Assembly (NCBI RefSeq): GCF_014696315.1
Contig: NZ_JACJPX010000066.1
Location: 1-45,526, forward strand
Reading direction: 5' to 3'
From: Calothrix membranacea FACHB-236
GTDB lineage: Bacteria; Cyanobacteriota; Cyanobacteriia; Cyanobacteriales; Nostocaceae
DNA length: 45,526 nt
Shown: positions 33,366 to 41,476 of the stretch, one piece after another
Numbering within the stretch: position 1 is the first letter of the stretch
How the letters are laid out: the number at the start of each line of letters is the position of its first letter
Translations under genes and position numbers: made by a program
The notes under the pieces: model-generated
Databases searched by the model: none
What the model saw: only the letters and a program-made list of their open reading frames with translations
What the model was told of the DNA's origin: nothing

Positions 33366-33602
33366 CTATATTTCCCCAATAATCTCTGGCTGAGTCAGTT
33401 CATCGGACATTTCAATAATTGCCCGGAGTACTGGTTTCATCATTGCATCTTCTGCACTTTCAAAATCTTCATAACGGCGGCGCTTGGCACGGTTTGCCAC
33501 CTGAACTGTAATGCGGTACCGATTTGAGGCTGCACTAATCAAATCCTCAGCACGGTGCATAATCTGAGACTGGGTTGTCTCGAACTTGGAACGCTTAAGC
33601 AT
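33366..33602 (-). CDS. rpoZ: RNA polymerase omega subunit
   Basis: 78 aa. The core [27 protein letters not shown] is the cyanobacterial form of the omega subunit, and [16 protein letters not shown] is the conserved tail. Omega clamps the beta' subunit, and in cyanobacteria it is linked to binding of the primary sigma factor. Essential-type chromosomal gene, marking this side as host sequence. Confidence 0.95.
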   Translation of the reverse strand: MLKRSKFETTQSQIMHRAEDLISAASNRYRITVQVANRAKRRRYEDFESAEDAMMKPVLRAIIEMSDELTQPEIIGEI

Positions 33603-33843
33603 AATCAGTGGTTTTTGGGGTGATCTGAAGTCTGAAGGTGGAAGTATAAAGTATGAAATGCAACTTTTTCATGCTTTACCCTTTATCCTTCATCCTTTGT
33701 ATGTCATTCCCCAGTTTAGCAGTACTGATTAATCTACTGTAGGGTATGCAATGGTTGCTAACCTCTCTCTTGATAGAGGTTGAGAGCGCTTGGTCATTTT
33801 ATAAGTAAGTTATAAAACTAAGTTAATAAAGTAACTAAACCTC

Positions 33844-34272
33844 ATGGCGGATCTTGTGGAAACTGCGATTAATGCAGGAAATTTCAAAACTTTGGTGAAG
33901 GCTGTTCAAGCTGTGGGACTCACAGATGTTCTCAAAAGTCCTGGTTCTTTAACGATTTTTGCACCAACTGACGATGCCTTTGCTAAACTGCCAGAGGGGA
34001 CTTTAGACGCGCTACTGCAAGATATCCCCAAGCTGAAGAAAATTGTGACTTATCATGTTGCTTCTGGGGATGTTAGGTCTGATGACTTGGTACAAATAGA
34101 TGAAGCAGAAACCTTTGAGGGTTCAATTTTAGCTATTGAATCAGATCATGGTGCAATTAAAGTGAATGATGCCCATGTTCTGCAAACTGATATTTTGGCA
34201 GACAATGGCGTGATTCATGTGATTGATGCAGTGTTAATCCCTGCAATGGTGGCTGGCGGAACGAGTTCCTAA
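33844..34272 (+). CDS. fasciclin (FAS1)-domain protein
   Basis: 142 aa, one complete FAS1 domain. Landmarks are F-K-T-L-V-K-A-V-Q-A-V-G-L, the H1-type L-T-I-F-A-P-T-D-D-A-F-A-K-L-P, Y-H-V-A-S-G near the middle, and the H2-type N-G-V-I-H-V-I-D-A-V-L-I-P at the end. No signal peptide is visible, so it is either cytoplasmic or exported by another route. FAS1 proteins mediate adhesion; the role in cyanobacteria is not established. Confidence 0.95.
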   Translation: MADLVETAINAGNFKTLVKAVQAVGLTDVLKSPGSLTIFAPTDDAFAKLPEGTLDALLQDIPKLKKIVTYHVASGDVRSDDLVQIDEAETFEGSILAIESDHGAIKVNDAHVLQTDILADNGVIHVIDAVLIPAMVAGGTSS

Positions 34273-34522
34273 TTACAACCAAAAAAGTGATCGCACTTCT
34301 TAACAACCACATTGTAGGGGCACGGCACTGATAATCTATCAATTTCACCGCAAGCCTGTGGATGCCGTGCCCCTACCTTACCGATAATATATTGATGTGA
34401 TTTCCCCATCAAATCCACAAATGCGCTCGCACTTCTCACCACCCGCAACACCCAAAAAGCGATCGCACTTTTCATAATTTCAAATTGGTATCGTGTTGAG
34501 GTACTTCAGAGTCGTAATGTCC
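34273..34522. repeat. intergenic palindromic repeat element
   Basis: GTAGGGGCACGGCA (34314-34327) and its exact complement (34373-34386) form a 14-bp perfect inverted repeat 45 bp apart. The GTAGGGGCA.GGCA arm recurs at 37214 and 38775. TCGCACTT recurs three times around it (near 34291, 34425 and 34461). No gene is seen; short frames on the minus strand here only read the repeat. Confidence 0.7.
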
Positions 34523-35194
34523 TTAATTTCCAGTCCCGAAATCCAAAGCTGCAAGACTCTGGTAAGCCTGAGCGATCACACCTTTACCTCTTAAGAAACC
34601 GATATTTCCACCAGGACAGATATACTGTAGTGTTTCTGGTGTAAAGCGCTCTAATAAGTTCTCAAGACTTTTAATTTGTCGTGGCCAGTGAAAGGTTTTA
34701 GCTGTCCTTAATAATGCTGGCTCACCCTGGAGATTGGGGACTATATGGCGACCCGAAAATAGAACTCCGCCCAAGTAATTGTAGTAAAGGCAAGATGAGC
34801 CAGGAGAATGGCCTGGTGTCCAAATTACTTGGGCGGTTGCATCTAAAGTCAGTTCCCGCCCAAAGCTGGTGACTGTTAATTCTGGTAACAAATAAGCTTC
34901 TTGCTCTTGAATTACAACCTCGCAACCTAAAGCTTGCTGAATTTCTGCTGTCTTACCTATAGCACCGCGGTGTGTGATAAATAGCCAGCGCACGCCGCCA
35001 TGCGATCGCAAAAAATCTAAATTTGTCGGCTCAAAAGCAGGAAAATCAATCAGGATATTACTTTCATTTCTTACAATAAAATAAGAGGTTCCCCCTAATG
35101 TGTCCCGATTGGGCGGAAATGCAAAAATATTTTGCGCGAGCACAGCCCTTGGTGGCTTAACTGTATGATTTGGCTGTTGGGGTAAGGGGCACAT
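34523..35194 (-). CDS. metallo-beta-lactamase-fold protein with degenerate metal site
   Basis: 223 aa. The fold is visible from G-G-T-S-Y-F-I-V-R-N, N-I-L-I-D-F-P, W-L-F-I-T-H, I-W-T-P-G-H-S-P-G-S-S-C-L-Y-Y and G-V-L-F-S-G-R-H. The H-x-H-x-D-H signature, which should follow F-I-T-H, reads R-G-A-I-G and keeps only the first His. The later ligands are also altered (S-G-R-H for G-D, P-G-G-N for G-H). The family is sound, but canonical binuclear metal hydrolysis is doubtful. Confidence 0.8.
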   Translation of the reverse strand: MCPLPQQPNHTVKPPRAVLAQNIFAFPPNRDTLGGTSYFIVRNESNILIDFPAFEPTNLDFLRSHGGVRWLFITHRGAIGKTAEIQQALGCEVVIQEQEAYLLPELTVTSFGRELTLDATAQVIWTPGHSPGSSCLYYNYLGGVLFSGRHIVPNLQGEPALLRTAKTFHWPRQIKSLENLLERFTPETLQYICPGGNIGFLRGKGVIAQAYQSLAALDFGTGN

Positions 35195-35388
35195 AAGAAA
35201 AAACCGAAGTTGAGGAGTTGTCTAATTCGTTTGGTTACAGAGTTCAATTTCTTTAGGCAAGAAGCTTGAGAATGAATAATTGCTGTTAACCGTTGTGAAA
35301 AAATTGGGGTTTTATCGTCTGGCTAGTAGTGAAGGCTGTGGTGCTAACGCTACAGGTGGGACATTTTTTCAAAATCACTGAAGAACAA

Positions 35389-36867
35389 ATGACATTTTGG
35401 TTTCTCCTCCTACTGGGACTAGCTACTTATCTAATGGTGCAGCGTGTCGTCGCCCATAGCACCCAGACACCCGTCTGGTTGTTATGGCTAGTTTTAATGA
35501 CACCAGCATTTTTGTTAACCGGATGGACACTAATGTATGGTACGAAACAACCGCCACCCTCATCACTGATTCTCTGGTCGTCAATCATCTGCGTTCTGTT
35601 ATACTGGCTGTTATTTCAATGGGGACGGAGAACACCTATAGATAAACAAACAGAACCCCAAGCCATTGAATCACAATCGGTTATTCATCCTACCGCAGAA
35701 CCAGTAACAGTGCGTCCCATAGAGCCAACGGAAGAAACCCAGCTGCGAAATTGTTTTCCCTGGTCTACATACTACATTCAAAACATTGAATACCGACCCC
35801 AAGCGGTAATCTGTAGGGGTCAGTTGCGAACTACACCAAGCCAAGCCTACCAGCAAATTAAGTCTAATATCGAAGGCCAATTTGGCGATCGCTTTCTGTT
35901 GATATTTCAAGAAGGTATCAATAGTAAGCCTTTCTTTGTGTTGGTTCCCAATACTCAAGCGGCTAAATCTGCAAATTCTGCTAAGGGCGAACAGCTAACG
36001 CGCCCAGGATTAGCATTATTGCTTTTAGTGGCTACCTTAATTACTACTACCTTAATAGGAACCAGAATTGCTGGTGTTGATGCAAAAGCACTACAAGCTG
36101 ACCCCAATATGTTTCTTCAGGGATTGCCCTATGCTTTAGCATTAATGACGATTTTGGGCATCCATGAACTAGGACACTATTTAACTGCGAGGTATTACAA
36201 AATACGCTCAACGCTACCTTATTTTATTCCTGTGCCTTTTTTCTTAGGAACATTTGGCGCATTTATTCAGATGCGGAGTCCTATCCCTAACCGCAAAGCT
36301 TTATTTGATGTGAGTATTGCTGGCCCGATTGCGGGTTTTATTGCCACATTACCAATATTAATTTGGGGTTTAGCTCATTCTGAGATAGTTCCGCTGACGG
36401 AAAAAACCAGTATATTAAACCCTGATGCACTCAATCCCAAATATTCCATCTTATTAGCGCTGCTGTCAAAATTAGCGCTAGGAAATGCGTTGACTGCACA
36501 ATCAGCGATTGACTTACATCCTGTTGCAGTCGCAGGTTTTTTAGGATTAATTGTCACTGCATTAAATTTGATGCCAGTTGGACAGTTAGATGGTGGTCAT
36601 ATTGTCCATGCTATTTTTGGACAAAGAACTGCGATCGCAATTGGTCAAATTGCTCGCTTATTGTTGTTACTGCTGTCTTTAATCCAATCTGAATATTTAT
36701 TCTGGGCGATTATTTTATGGCTCATCCCCTTAGTTGATGAACCTGCACTTAATGATGTCACCGACCTAGATAATGGGCGTGACATATTAGGTTTATTATC
36801 AATGGCTTTGTTAGTTATAATTGTCTTGCCACTCCCCCAATTAATGGCGAATTTGTTGCAGATTTAA
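35389..36867 (+). CDS. site-2 protease family protein (M50 metalloprotease)
   Basis: 492 aa from the ATG at 35389, which begins at a membrane segment; a GTG at 35329 would add 20 residues. Two N-terminal membrane helices precede a cytoplasmic domain (~80-205) and a multi-pass core. The zinc motif is H259-E260-L-G-H263, and the third-ligand motif is L-M-P-V-G-Q-L-D401-G-G-H. This plan matches EGY/S2P-type intramembrane proteases of cyanobacteria and plastids, which cleave membrane-bound regulators. Substrate unknown. Confidence 0.92.
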   Translation: MTFWFLLLLGLATYLMVQRVVAHSTQTPVWLLWLVLMTPAFLLTGWTLMYGTKQPPPSSLILWSSIICVLLYWLLFQWGRRTPIDKQTEPQAIESQSVIHPTAEPVTVRPIEPTEETQLRNCFPWSTYYIQNIEYRPQAVICRGQLRTTPSQAYQQIKSNIEGQFGDRFLLIFQEGINSKPFFVLVPNTQAAKSANSAKGEQLTRPGLALLLLVATLITTTLIGTRIAGVDAKALQADPNMFLQGLPYALALMTILGIHELGHYLTARYYKIRSTLPYFIPVPFFLGTFGAFIQMRSPIPNRKALFDVSIAGPIAGFIATLPILIWGLAHSEIVPLTEKTSILNPDALNPKYSILLALLSKLALGNALTAQSAIDLHPVAVAGFLGLIVTALNLMPVGQLDGGHIVHAIFGQRTAIAIGQIARLLLLLLSLIQSEYLFWAIILWLIPLVDEPALNDVTDLDNGRDILGLLSMALLVIIVLPLPQLMANLLQI

Positions 36868-36919
36868 GAGGGGAATCATGATTAATTAATCCAAGATATT
36901 TGCAAAAAATGCTGCTCAT

Positions 36920-36948
36920 AACCCCGACTTCTTCAAGAAGCCGGGGTT
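36920..36948. terminator. palindromic hairpin after the M50 protease gene
   Basis: AACCCCGACTTC and GAAGCCGGGGTT pair with one mismatch around a short loop. It lies 53 bp after the stop. It resembles a dispersed palindrome and may also act as terminator. Confidence 0.6.
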
Positions 36949-37002
36949 CTAAATATTACTAAATTAAGTAAAATTTCAACCTAAATTTTTCTACTTTCGT
37001 AA

Positions 37003-37300
37003 TTATACCAATTTGAAAAAAGAATGCGACAGATTGCAATACTGCTCGGTTAAGGATTTTCAACTCGGAATTTGGTTTTGGGAAAAGGTGTACCCCTGCG
37101 GGGAAGCAAGCTACGCGTAGCGTCTCCGCAGGAGAAAGGGTAAGGGTTAAAGGTTTTTCTTGCCCTTTTCCCCTTCCCCTTTTGCCCTTAACCGACAAGT
37201 ATTGCGACAGATTGTAGGGGCAAGGCACTGCCTTGCCCTCTTGCCCTCTTGCCCTCTAGAATCTATTGATGTGTCGCAAACATTATTTGATTTGGTATTA
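37003..37300. mobile_element. foldback MITE-like element
   Basis: The ~298-bp element is bounded by 29-bp imperfect inverted repeats (37003-37031 and 37272-37300; 21 of 29 bases match, both ending in TGCGACA). Inner inverted segments (GCAATACT..TCGGTTAAGG against its complement near 37190) make a nested stem. It also holds an AAGCTACGCGTAGCGTCTCC palindrome (37109-37128), the GTAGGGGCAAGGCA core at 37214 and three TTGCCCTC units (37233-37256). It codes for nothing. The outer end touches the last codons of the FAD-oxidase gene. Confidence 0.65.
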
Positions 37301-38650
37301 CTAATTATTGTGTTTAAATTCCAAAACTTTGCTTTTACCAGGATTCATCAACCCATAGGGGTCAACCATTTCTTTAAATTTTAACTGTTCAGGGTCAATG
37401 ACTTTTCTGCCGCCATCTTCAATAATATATGTATGAGGATTGGCAATCATTACACCTTGCGCTTCGTGGTAGCGGATAATTTCATTGAGGCGTTCTTCTG
37501 TGGTGTAAAGAACAAGTTGTAAAGCACCAGCAATCACAGTACCTCTAACTCTAAAAAATTCTAAATGCATCATTACTTCATCACCAAAATGATGATATAA
37601 ATGCTCAACTAATTGCAAACTCGCATCGGGCGGAAAGATACTTTGTAAATAGGTAATTGAAGTATCGACAGTGCGGGCGTGTAATGTTGTGTGGTTCCAG
37701 GTGAATTCGGCTAAATGAGTGCCTTTACCTGCATCTTGTGCGGGTTTTTGATAGGTAATTTCTCCGCCATATTGGTGGACTAATCCTGGTAGAAATTCTA
37801 AACTCGGTTCAGCAACCATTAAAAATGCTGGGTGCTTACCTTGGGGAATGTATTCATGTAAAGCATGGAAATACTGGGGAATAGGCGATGCAAATACACT
37901 AATTAATTTCTTCATCATGCCATCAGCAATACCCAGGGCATAGCCAAACTTGGCGGCTGTCATGAAGTCGTCAAAGGTAACAATCACTTCCGCCCAAGGA
38001 TAGGCTGGGGCTAAGGGAAGTTCTAATTGGGTGATGATGCCATTAATACCCCAAGCATGGTTGACCTTTTGCACATCATCGCCGCGTAACTCGATGATGC
38101 GGGGTTCATCTTCTAAAGTTACCACTCGCAGACCTAAAAGATTACCGCGATCGCCTAATAATCCATATTGAATTGAGCCTATACCCCCACTTCCCCCAGC
38201 AATAAAGCCGCCAATGGTGGCTGTGCGGTAGGTAGATGGAGCCATTCGCATTTCCCAGCCAATTTCTCGCGCTTTTTTATCTAAAGCTGCCAATTTCACC
38301 CCAGCTTCCACCCGCGCTACCGCTGGTTTTACCCAGAGAATTTCGTGCATTTTGGTCATATCGAGAATTACACCGCCATGCATGGGTACGCATTGGCCGT
38401 AATTCCCTGTACCTGCACCCCGCACTGTTACAGGGATGCGGTGTTTGGCGCAGATTGCAGCCACCTTAATCACTTCGGCTTCGTTGGCGGGACGGACGAC
38501 GATATCGCCCACTTTCCCGGCTAATTTGGGTACGAGAACCGGGCTAAAGGTGTAATAGTCCTGGGATAATTTGACGACTTGGGCGGGGTCGGTGATAGTT
38601 TCGATATCTGCGAAAGCCGCAGTGAGGGTATCTAAATTGAGAGTTGTCAT
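37301..38650 (-). CDS. FAD-linked oxidase (GlcD/VAO family)
   Basis: 449 aa from the ATG at 38650; a longer frame to 38695 is less likely. Residues ~45-220 are an FAD-binding PCMH domain: I-V-V-R-P-A-N-E-A-E-V-I-K-V, the pyrophosphate loop V-T-V-R-G-A-G-T-G-N-Y-G-Q, then T-I-G-G-F-I-A-G-G-S-G-G-I-G-S. The C-terminal half is the substrate domain, ending D-P-Y-G-L-M-N-P-G-K. Related enzymes oxidise 2-hydroxyacids such as glycolate or D-lactate; the substrate here is not evident. Confidence 0.92.
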   Translation of the reverse strand: MTTLNLDTLTAAFADIETITDPAQVVKLSQDYYTFSPVLVPKLAGKVGDIVVRPANEAEVIKVAAICAKHRIPVTVRGAGTGNYGQCVPMHGGVILDMTKMHEILWVKPAVARVEAGVKLAALDKKAREIGWEMRMAPSTYRTATIGGFIAGGSGGIGSIQYGLLGDRGNLLGLRVVTLEDEPRIIELRGDDVQKVNHAWGINGIITQLELPLAPAYPWAEVIVTFDDFMTAAKFGYALGIADGMMKKLISVFASPIPQYFHALHEYIPQGKHPAFLMVAEPSLEFLPGLVHQYGGEITYQKPAQDAGKGTHLAEFTWNHTTLHARTVDTSITYLQSIFPPDASLQLVEHLYHHFGDEVMMHLEFFRVRGTVIAGALQLVLYTTEERLNEIIRYHEAQGVMIANPHTYIIEDGGRKVIDPEQLKFKEMVDPYGLMNPGKSKVLEFKHNN

Positions 38651-38954
38651 TAGTATTTTAGTTAAAGTAGTAAATTTCTTATTATTCTCACGCATTTAGA
38701 GGTTATTTATAAAGTAAAAATCAAATTAATGTAAGATTTATTATTCCAATTTGCAAAAATAGTTAAACCAATATGTAGGGGCAAGGCACTGCCTTGCCCT
38801 CTACAATAATTTTATATATTGCCAACTTATTTAAATTGGTATTAATCAAAAATTATGAGCTAATTTCCTCATGAAATATAATATTATCCCAGCATATTCA
38901 GTTTTTAATCAGGCAATGCCTACCTTATATATATTTACCTATTTTCTGCTTTTC
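38651..38954. repeat. intergenic region with small foldback repeat
   Basis: No gene. A ~104-bp element at 38741-38844 has end repeats TTATTCCAATTT and AAATTGGTATTA. Nested inside is the palindrome GTAGGGGCAAGGCA/TGCCTTGCCCTCTAC (38775-38804). The ends resemble those of the larger element at 37003-37300, so it may be a shorter member of the same family. Confidence 0.6.
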
Positions 38955-40046
38955 TCAATTGATATTATCTGCTAACCATTTACAGAAATTTGTATGATAA
39001 AATCTGTAATATTCTGCACCTGATATTTGTTGATGATTTAAAAACTCAAACCAATTCTCTAACACTTCCTCAATATCAAATTCATCTGCATTGAGAATTT
39101 CGGCAATTGCTTCTACAGAGATGGGCTGCGGTTGATTAACTAAAACTTTCAATACAGCTTGGCTAAATTCCTCATCTTGATTTGCAGCTTTCATGTTTTG
39201 CCAATGCTGTTGATAATATGTTTCTAAACCAGGCGGGATTTGATTGTATTGCCAAGATTCTGGATATAAACCCTCAGAGATAGCGGCTAAAATTTGGCTG
39301 ACATACATAAAATTATTTTCTGACTTAGTAGCAAGGTGAGTGCAAAGTTCTTGCTCGTTGATTTGCTGATGATTTAGCCAAGCTTTTATATCTTCGTGAA
39401 TTAAATATTGTTGAATATATGTTTGAATATCTTGCTGAGTTGATTCTGAGTAGTCTGCTAAATTAAGAATATGGGATGGTGTTTCAATTAATAAACCAGA
39501 TTTATCTCTCAAAAAAGGTCGGCGGGTGAGGAGAAAATAAACTCTATCTGGGAGATAGCGGGGAAGATAAAATAAATTTGTACCAGGAGATTGACTATTG
39601 CGGTCAATGCGGTCTAAACCATCAATAGTAATGATGAGTTTTTGCTGAGGTTTTAACTCATCGCTGATTTGCTGAATTAACTGATGTAGAGATGTGATAT
39701 TGAAAGTCTCTACAGGTAAGTTATCAATAGCAAAAATCTCTATAAGTTGGGTGCAAATATTGCTAATAAATTCCTCTGCGCGATTTTTACCCTCAAGTTC
39801 AACGTTGTAATAGACAACATGAGGATTATCTGTGGCATATTTGGCGAGAATTGCACTTTTACCGCTACCGGGTGCGCCTGTGATGGTGAAGTAACCCTGG
39901 CGATAACGGTGAATAAATTCATTAATCGCCGTAAATACAAATTCACGACCGATAAAATTATGGCTTTTTTCGGTAATAATTTGCTCAAACTCTCTTGGAT
40001 GTCCTCTGGAATTGATTGTAGTAGGTGGTTTGGGAAGTGAATTCAT
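38955..40046 (-). CDS. STAND/NACHT-type NTPase, short form without repeats
   Basis: 363 aa from the ATG at 40046; a longer start at 40082 would overlap the upstream gene. Walker A is G-A-P-G-S-G-K-S (~57-64), Walker B is I-I-T-I-D-G-L-D-R-I-D (~137-147), and sensor-1-type F-L-L-T-R-R follows. A winged-helix and a helical tail end the protein at F-C-K-W-L-A-D, with no WD40 or TPR sensor. It is a paralogue of the NTPase at 43123 (shared F-x-G-R-E-F-V-F, G-Y-F-T and S-E-N-N-F-M-Y). It lies last in a three-gene unit with two unknown small proteins, which could supply sensing or effector functions. Confidence 0.88.
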   Translation of the reverse strand: MNSLPKPPTTINSRGHPREFEQIITEKSHNFIGREFVFTAINEFIHRYRQGYFTITGAPGSGKSAILAKYATDNPHVVYYNVELEGKNRAEEFISNICTQLIEIFAIDNLPVETFNITSLHQLIQQISDELKPQQKLIITIDGLDRIDRNSQSPGTNLFYLPRYLPDRVYFLLTRRPFLRDKSGLLIETPSHILNLADYSESTQQDIQTYIQQYLIHEDIKAWLNHQQINEQELCTHLATKSENNFMYVSQILAAISEGLYPESWQYNQIPPGLETYYQQHWQNMKAANQDEEFSQAVLKVLVNQPQPISVEAIAEILNADEFDIEEVLENWFEFLNHQQISGAEYYRFYHTNFCKWLADNIN

Positions 40047-40074
40047 AATTATTCTGTATAGCTGATAAATATAA

Positions 40075-40500
40075 CTAAACAAATTCCGGTTGTGATTGCT
40101 GGTTTAGTTGCAGATACTCAATAATCAATAAACGCAGGTAATCTAACATTTGCAAATAGGCTTTAATTTGTCTGTATGCTTGAAGATTAGCAAAATAAAA
40201 CTGAGCAATCACTGAAATATCAAATATTCGCATATTTTGCAGTTTCTCAATAGCCTGTTGTGTATTTTCAATTCGACCTCGCGCTTGGATTTGACTGGCG
40301 TAACCTCTGATATCTACTGTTAACAGTTCGATTTCTTCTAAAAGTGTAAATTCTTCTTCAGAACTAGCATATAAAGCAGCAATTTCTTGGCGTTCTTGTT
40401 TAGTGTTGCGGTAATCAATAGTTAACTGCTCTAGTAATTGAATAATGTAATTCCTTTTCATTTCTGGGCTTTGAGTATTTAAAGTTGCTTCAGTCATCAT
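40075..40500 (-). CDS. hypothetical helical protein, middle gene of STAND operon
   Basis: 141 aa, not recognised. Almost all helix, with coiled-coil-like stretches (I-Q-L-L-E-Q-L-T-I-D-Y, then A-I-E-K-L-Q-N-M-R) and a Leu/Tyr-rich C-terminus (Q-M-L-D-Y-L-R-L-L-I-I-E-Y-L-Q-L). It overlaps the upstream gene by 11 bp and is 28 bp before the NTPase start, so the three are probably co-transcribed. An adaptor role is a guess. Confidence 0.6.
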   Translation of the reverse strand: MMTEATLNTQSPEMKRNYIIQLLEQLTIDYRNTKQERQEIAALYASSEEEFTLLEEIELLTVDIRGYASQIQARGRIENTQQAIEKLQNMRIFDISVIAQFYFANLQAYRQIKAYLQMLDYLRLLIIEYLQLNQQSQPEFV

Positions 40501-40834
40501 TTACTCCATAAGTAACTATTTTTTCTATCCCTAATTTATCAGTGCGGACAATTAAATATTCATTACCTTTTCGATAAACTGCTGAACCATCAGGGCGGTA
40601 TCCAGCTTTTGGAACTCTTACTGCTCTCTTTTTATTGAAGTTATCAGCTTTTCTTAAGTATTTTAATGGATCGAACTCTTTTCTAGAGGCATGGTCTAGA
40701 ATACTTTGGGAAACACTGATATATGTTGAAGCATCCCAGTCAGCTAAGTATTGCTTTATTTCAATAACTTCATTTTCAGTATATCCTTGACATAATTGTT
40801 CTAAAAATGGGTCTTTTGGTGGTTCATCCTGCAT
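40490..40834 (-). CDS. hypothetical protein, first gene of STAND operon
   Basis: 114 aa, not recognised. The N-terminal half is helical and acidic (T-E-N-E-V-I-E-I-K-Q-Y-L-A-D-W-D). The C-terminal half is basic then beta-rich (K-K-R-A-V-R-V-P-K-A-G-Y-R-P-D-G-S, then Y-L-I-V-R-T-D). It overlaps the 141-aa gene by 11 bp and diverges from the Uma2 gene. It could be a small effector or toxin-like protein, but no motif shows it. Confidence 0.6.
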   Translation of the reverse strand: MQDEPPKDPFLEQLCQGYTENEVIEIKQYLADWDASTYISVSQSILDHASRKEFDPLKYLRKADNFNKKRAVRVPKAGYRPDGSAVYRKGNEYLIVRTDKLGIEKIVTYGVNDD

Positions 40835-40907
40835 TATTTTTGACTAAAATTACTTCATTTAAAAGATTCAATCATGTGAGACAAACTATGAGAAGACAGT
40901 GGAGGTA

Positions 40908-41474
40908 ATGATATCTGTGCAGTTATTAAGACGGAAATTCACAGTTGAGCAATATCACAAAATGCTTGAGTCGGGGATTCTCACAGAAGATGACCGAGTG
41001 GAATTGATCCGGGGAGAAATTATTGAGATGTCGCCTATTGGGACAAAACACGCGGCTTGTGTAAATCGCCTGATTAATTTGTTAGTGCAATTGTTAGGAA
41101 AGCGCGTTATAGTTGCGGCGCAAAATCCTATTAGATTAAACGATAACTCAGAACCTCAGCCTGATGTAGCATTACTTAAACCCCATGATGATTTTTACGC
41201 CACAGCACACCCCCAACGCCAGGATATTTTTTTATTAATTGAAGTAGCTGATTCAACTATTGAGTATGACCGAGAACAGAAAATCCCTTTATATGCAGAA
41301 GCAAACATAATTGAAGTTTGGTTAGTAGATATTAATGAGCAAATTGTCGAAGTTTATCAACAACCCACCGCCGCAGGATATCAGCATATTCAAAAGTTTG
41401 CTAGCGGTCAAACTTTATCAATTCCAGGCTTAAGCGATGTAAACATTAACGTCAACGAAATCTTTGGCAGATAA
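40908..41474 (+). CDS. Uma2-family (DUF820) endonuclease-like protein
   Basis: 188 aa from ATG 40908 (GTG 40899 is the alternative). Family landmarks: R-K-F-T-V-E-Q-Y-H-K-M, R-V-E-L-I-R-G-E-I-I-E-M-S-P, then P-Q-P-D-V-A-L-L, I-F-L-L-I-E-V-A-D-S-T and D-R-E-Q-K-I-P-L-Y-A-E-A. The P-D and E-V-A carboxylates form a PD-(D/E)XK-type site. Uma2 genes are greatly expanded in cyanobacteria; their role is unclear, with links to mobile elements and conflict loci. It converges on the WD40 gene with a 2-bp gap. Confidence 0.92.
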   Translation: MISVQLLRRKFTVEQYHKMLESGILTEDDRVELIRGEIIEMSPIGTKHAACVNRLINLLVQLLGKRVIVAAQNPIRLNDNSEPQPDVALLKPHDDFYATAHPQRQDIFLLIEVADSTIEYDREQKIPLYAEANIIEVWLVDINEQIVEVYQQPTAAGYQHIQKFASGQTLSIPGLSDVNINVNEIFGR

Positions 41475-41476
41475 AA

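Noticed and set aside
33254-33379. 42-residue N-terminal extension of the secreted protein
   Set aside because: It reads the GGGCATA heptamer repeat and would bury the signal peptide; the ATG at 33253 is better.
34157-34475. Minus-strand frames after the fasciclin gene
   Set aside because: They run through the fasciclin 3' end and the intergenic palindrome, with no protein-like features.
36959-37384. Short open frames on both strands after the M50 protease gene
   Set aside because: They translate the foldback repeat element and its low-complexity TTGCCCTC units.
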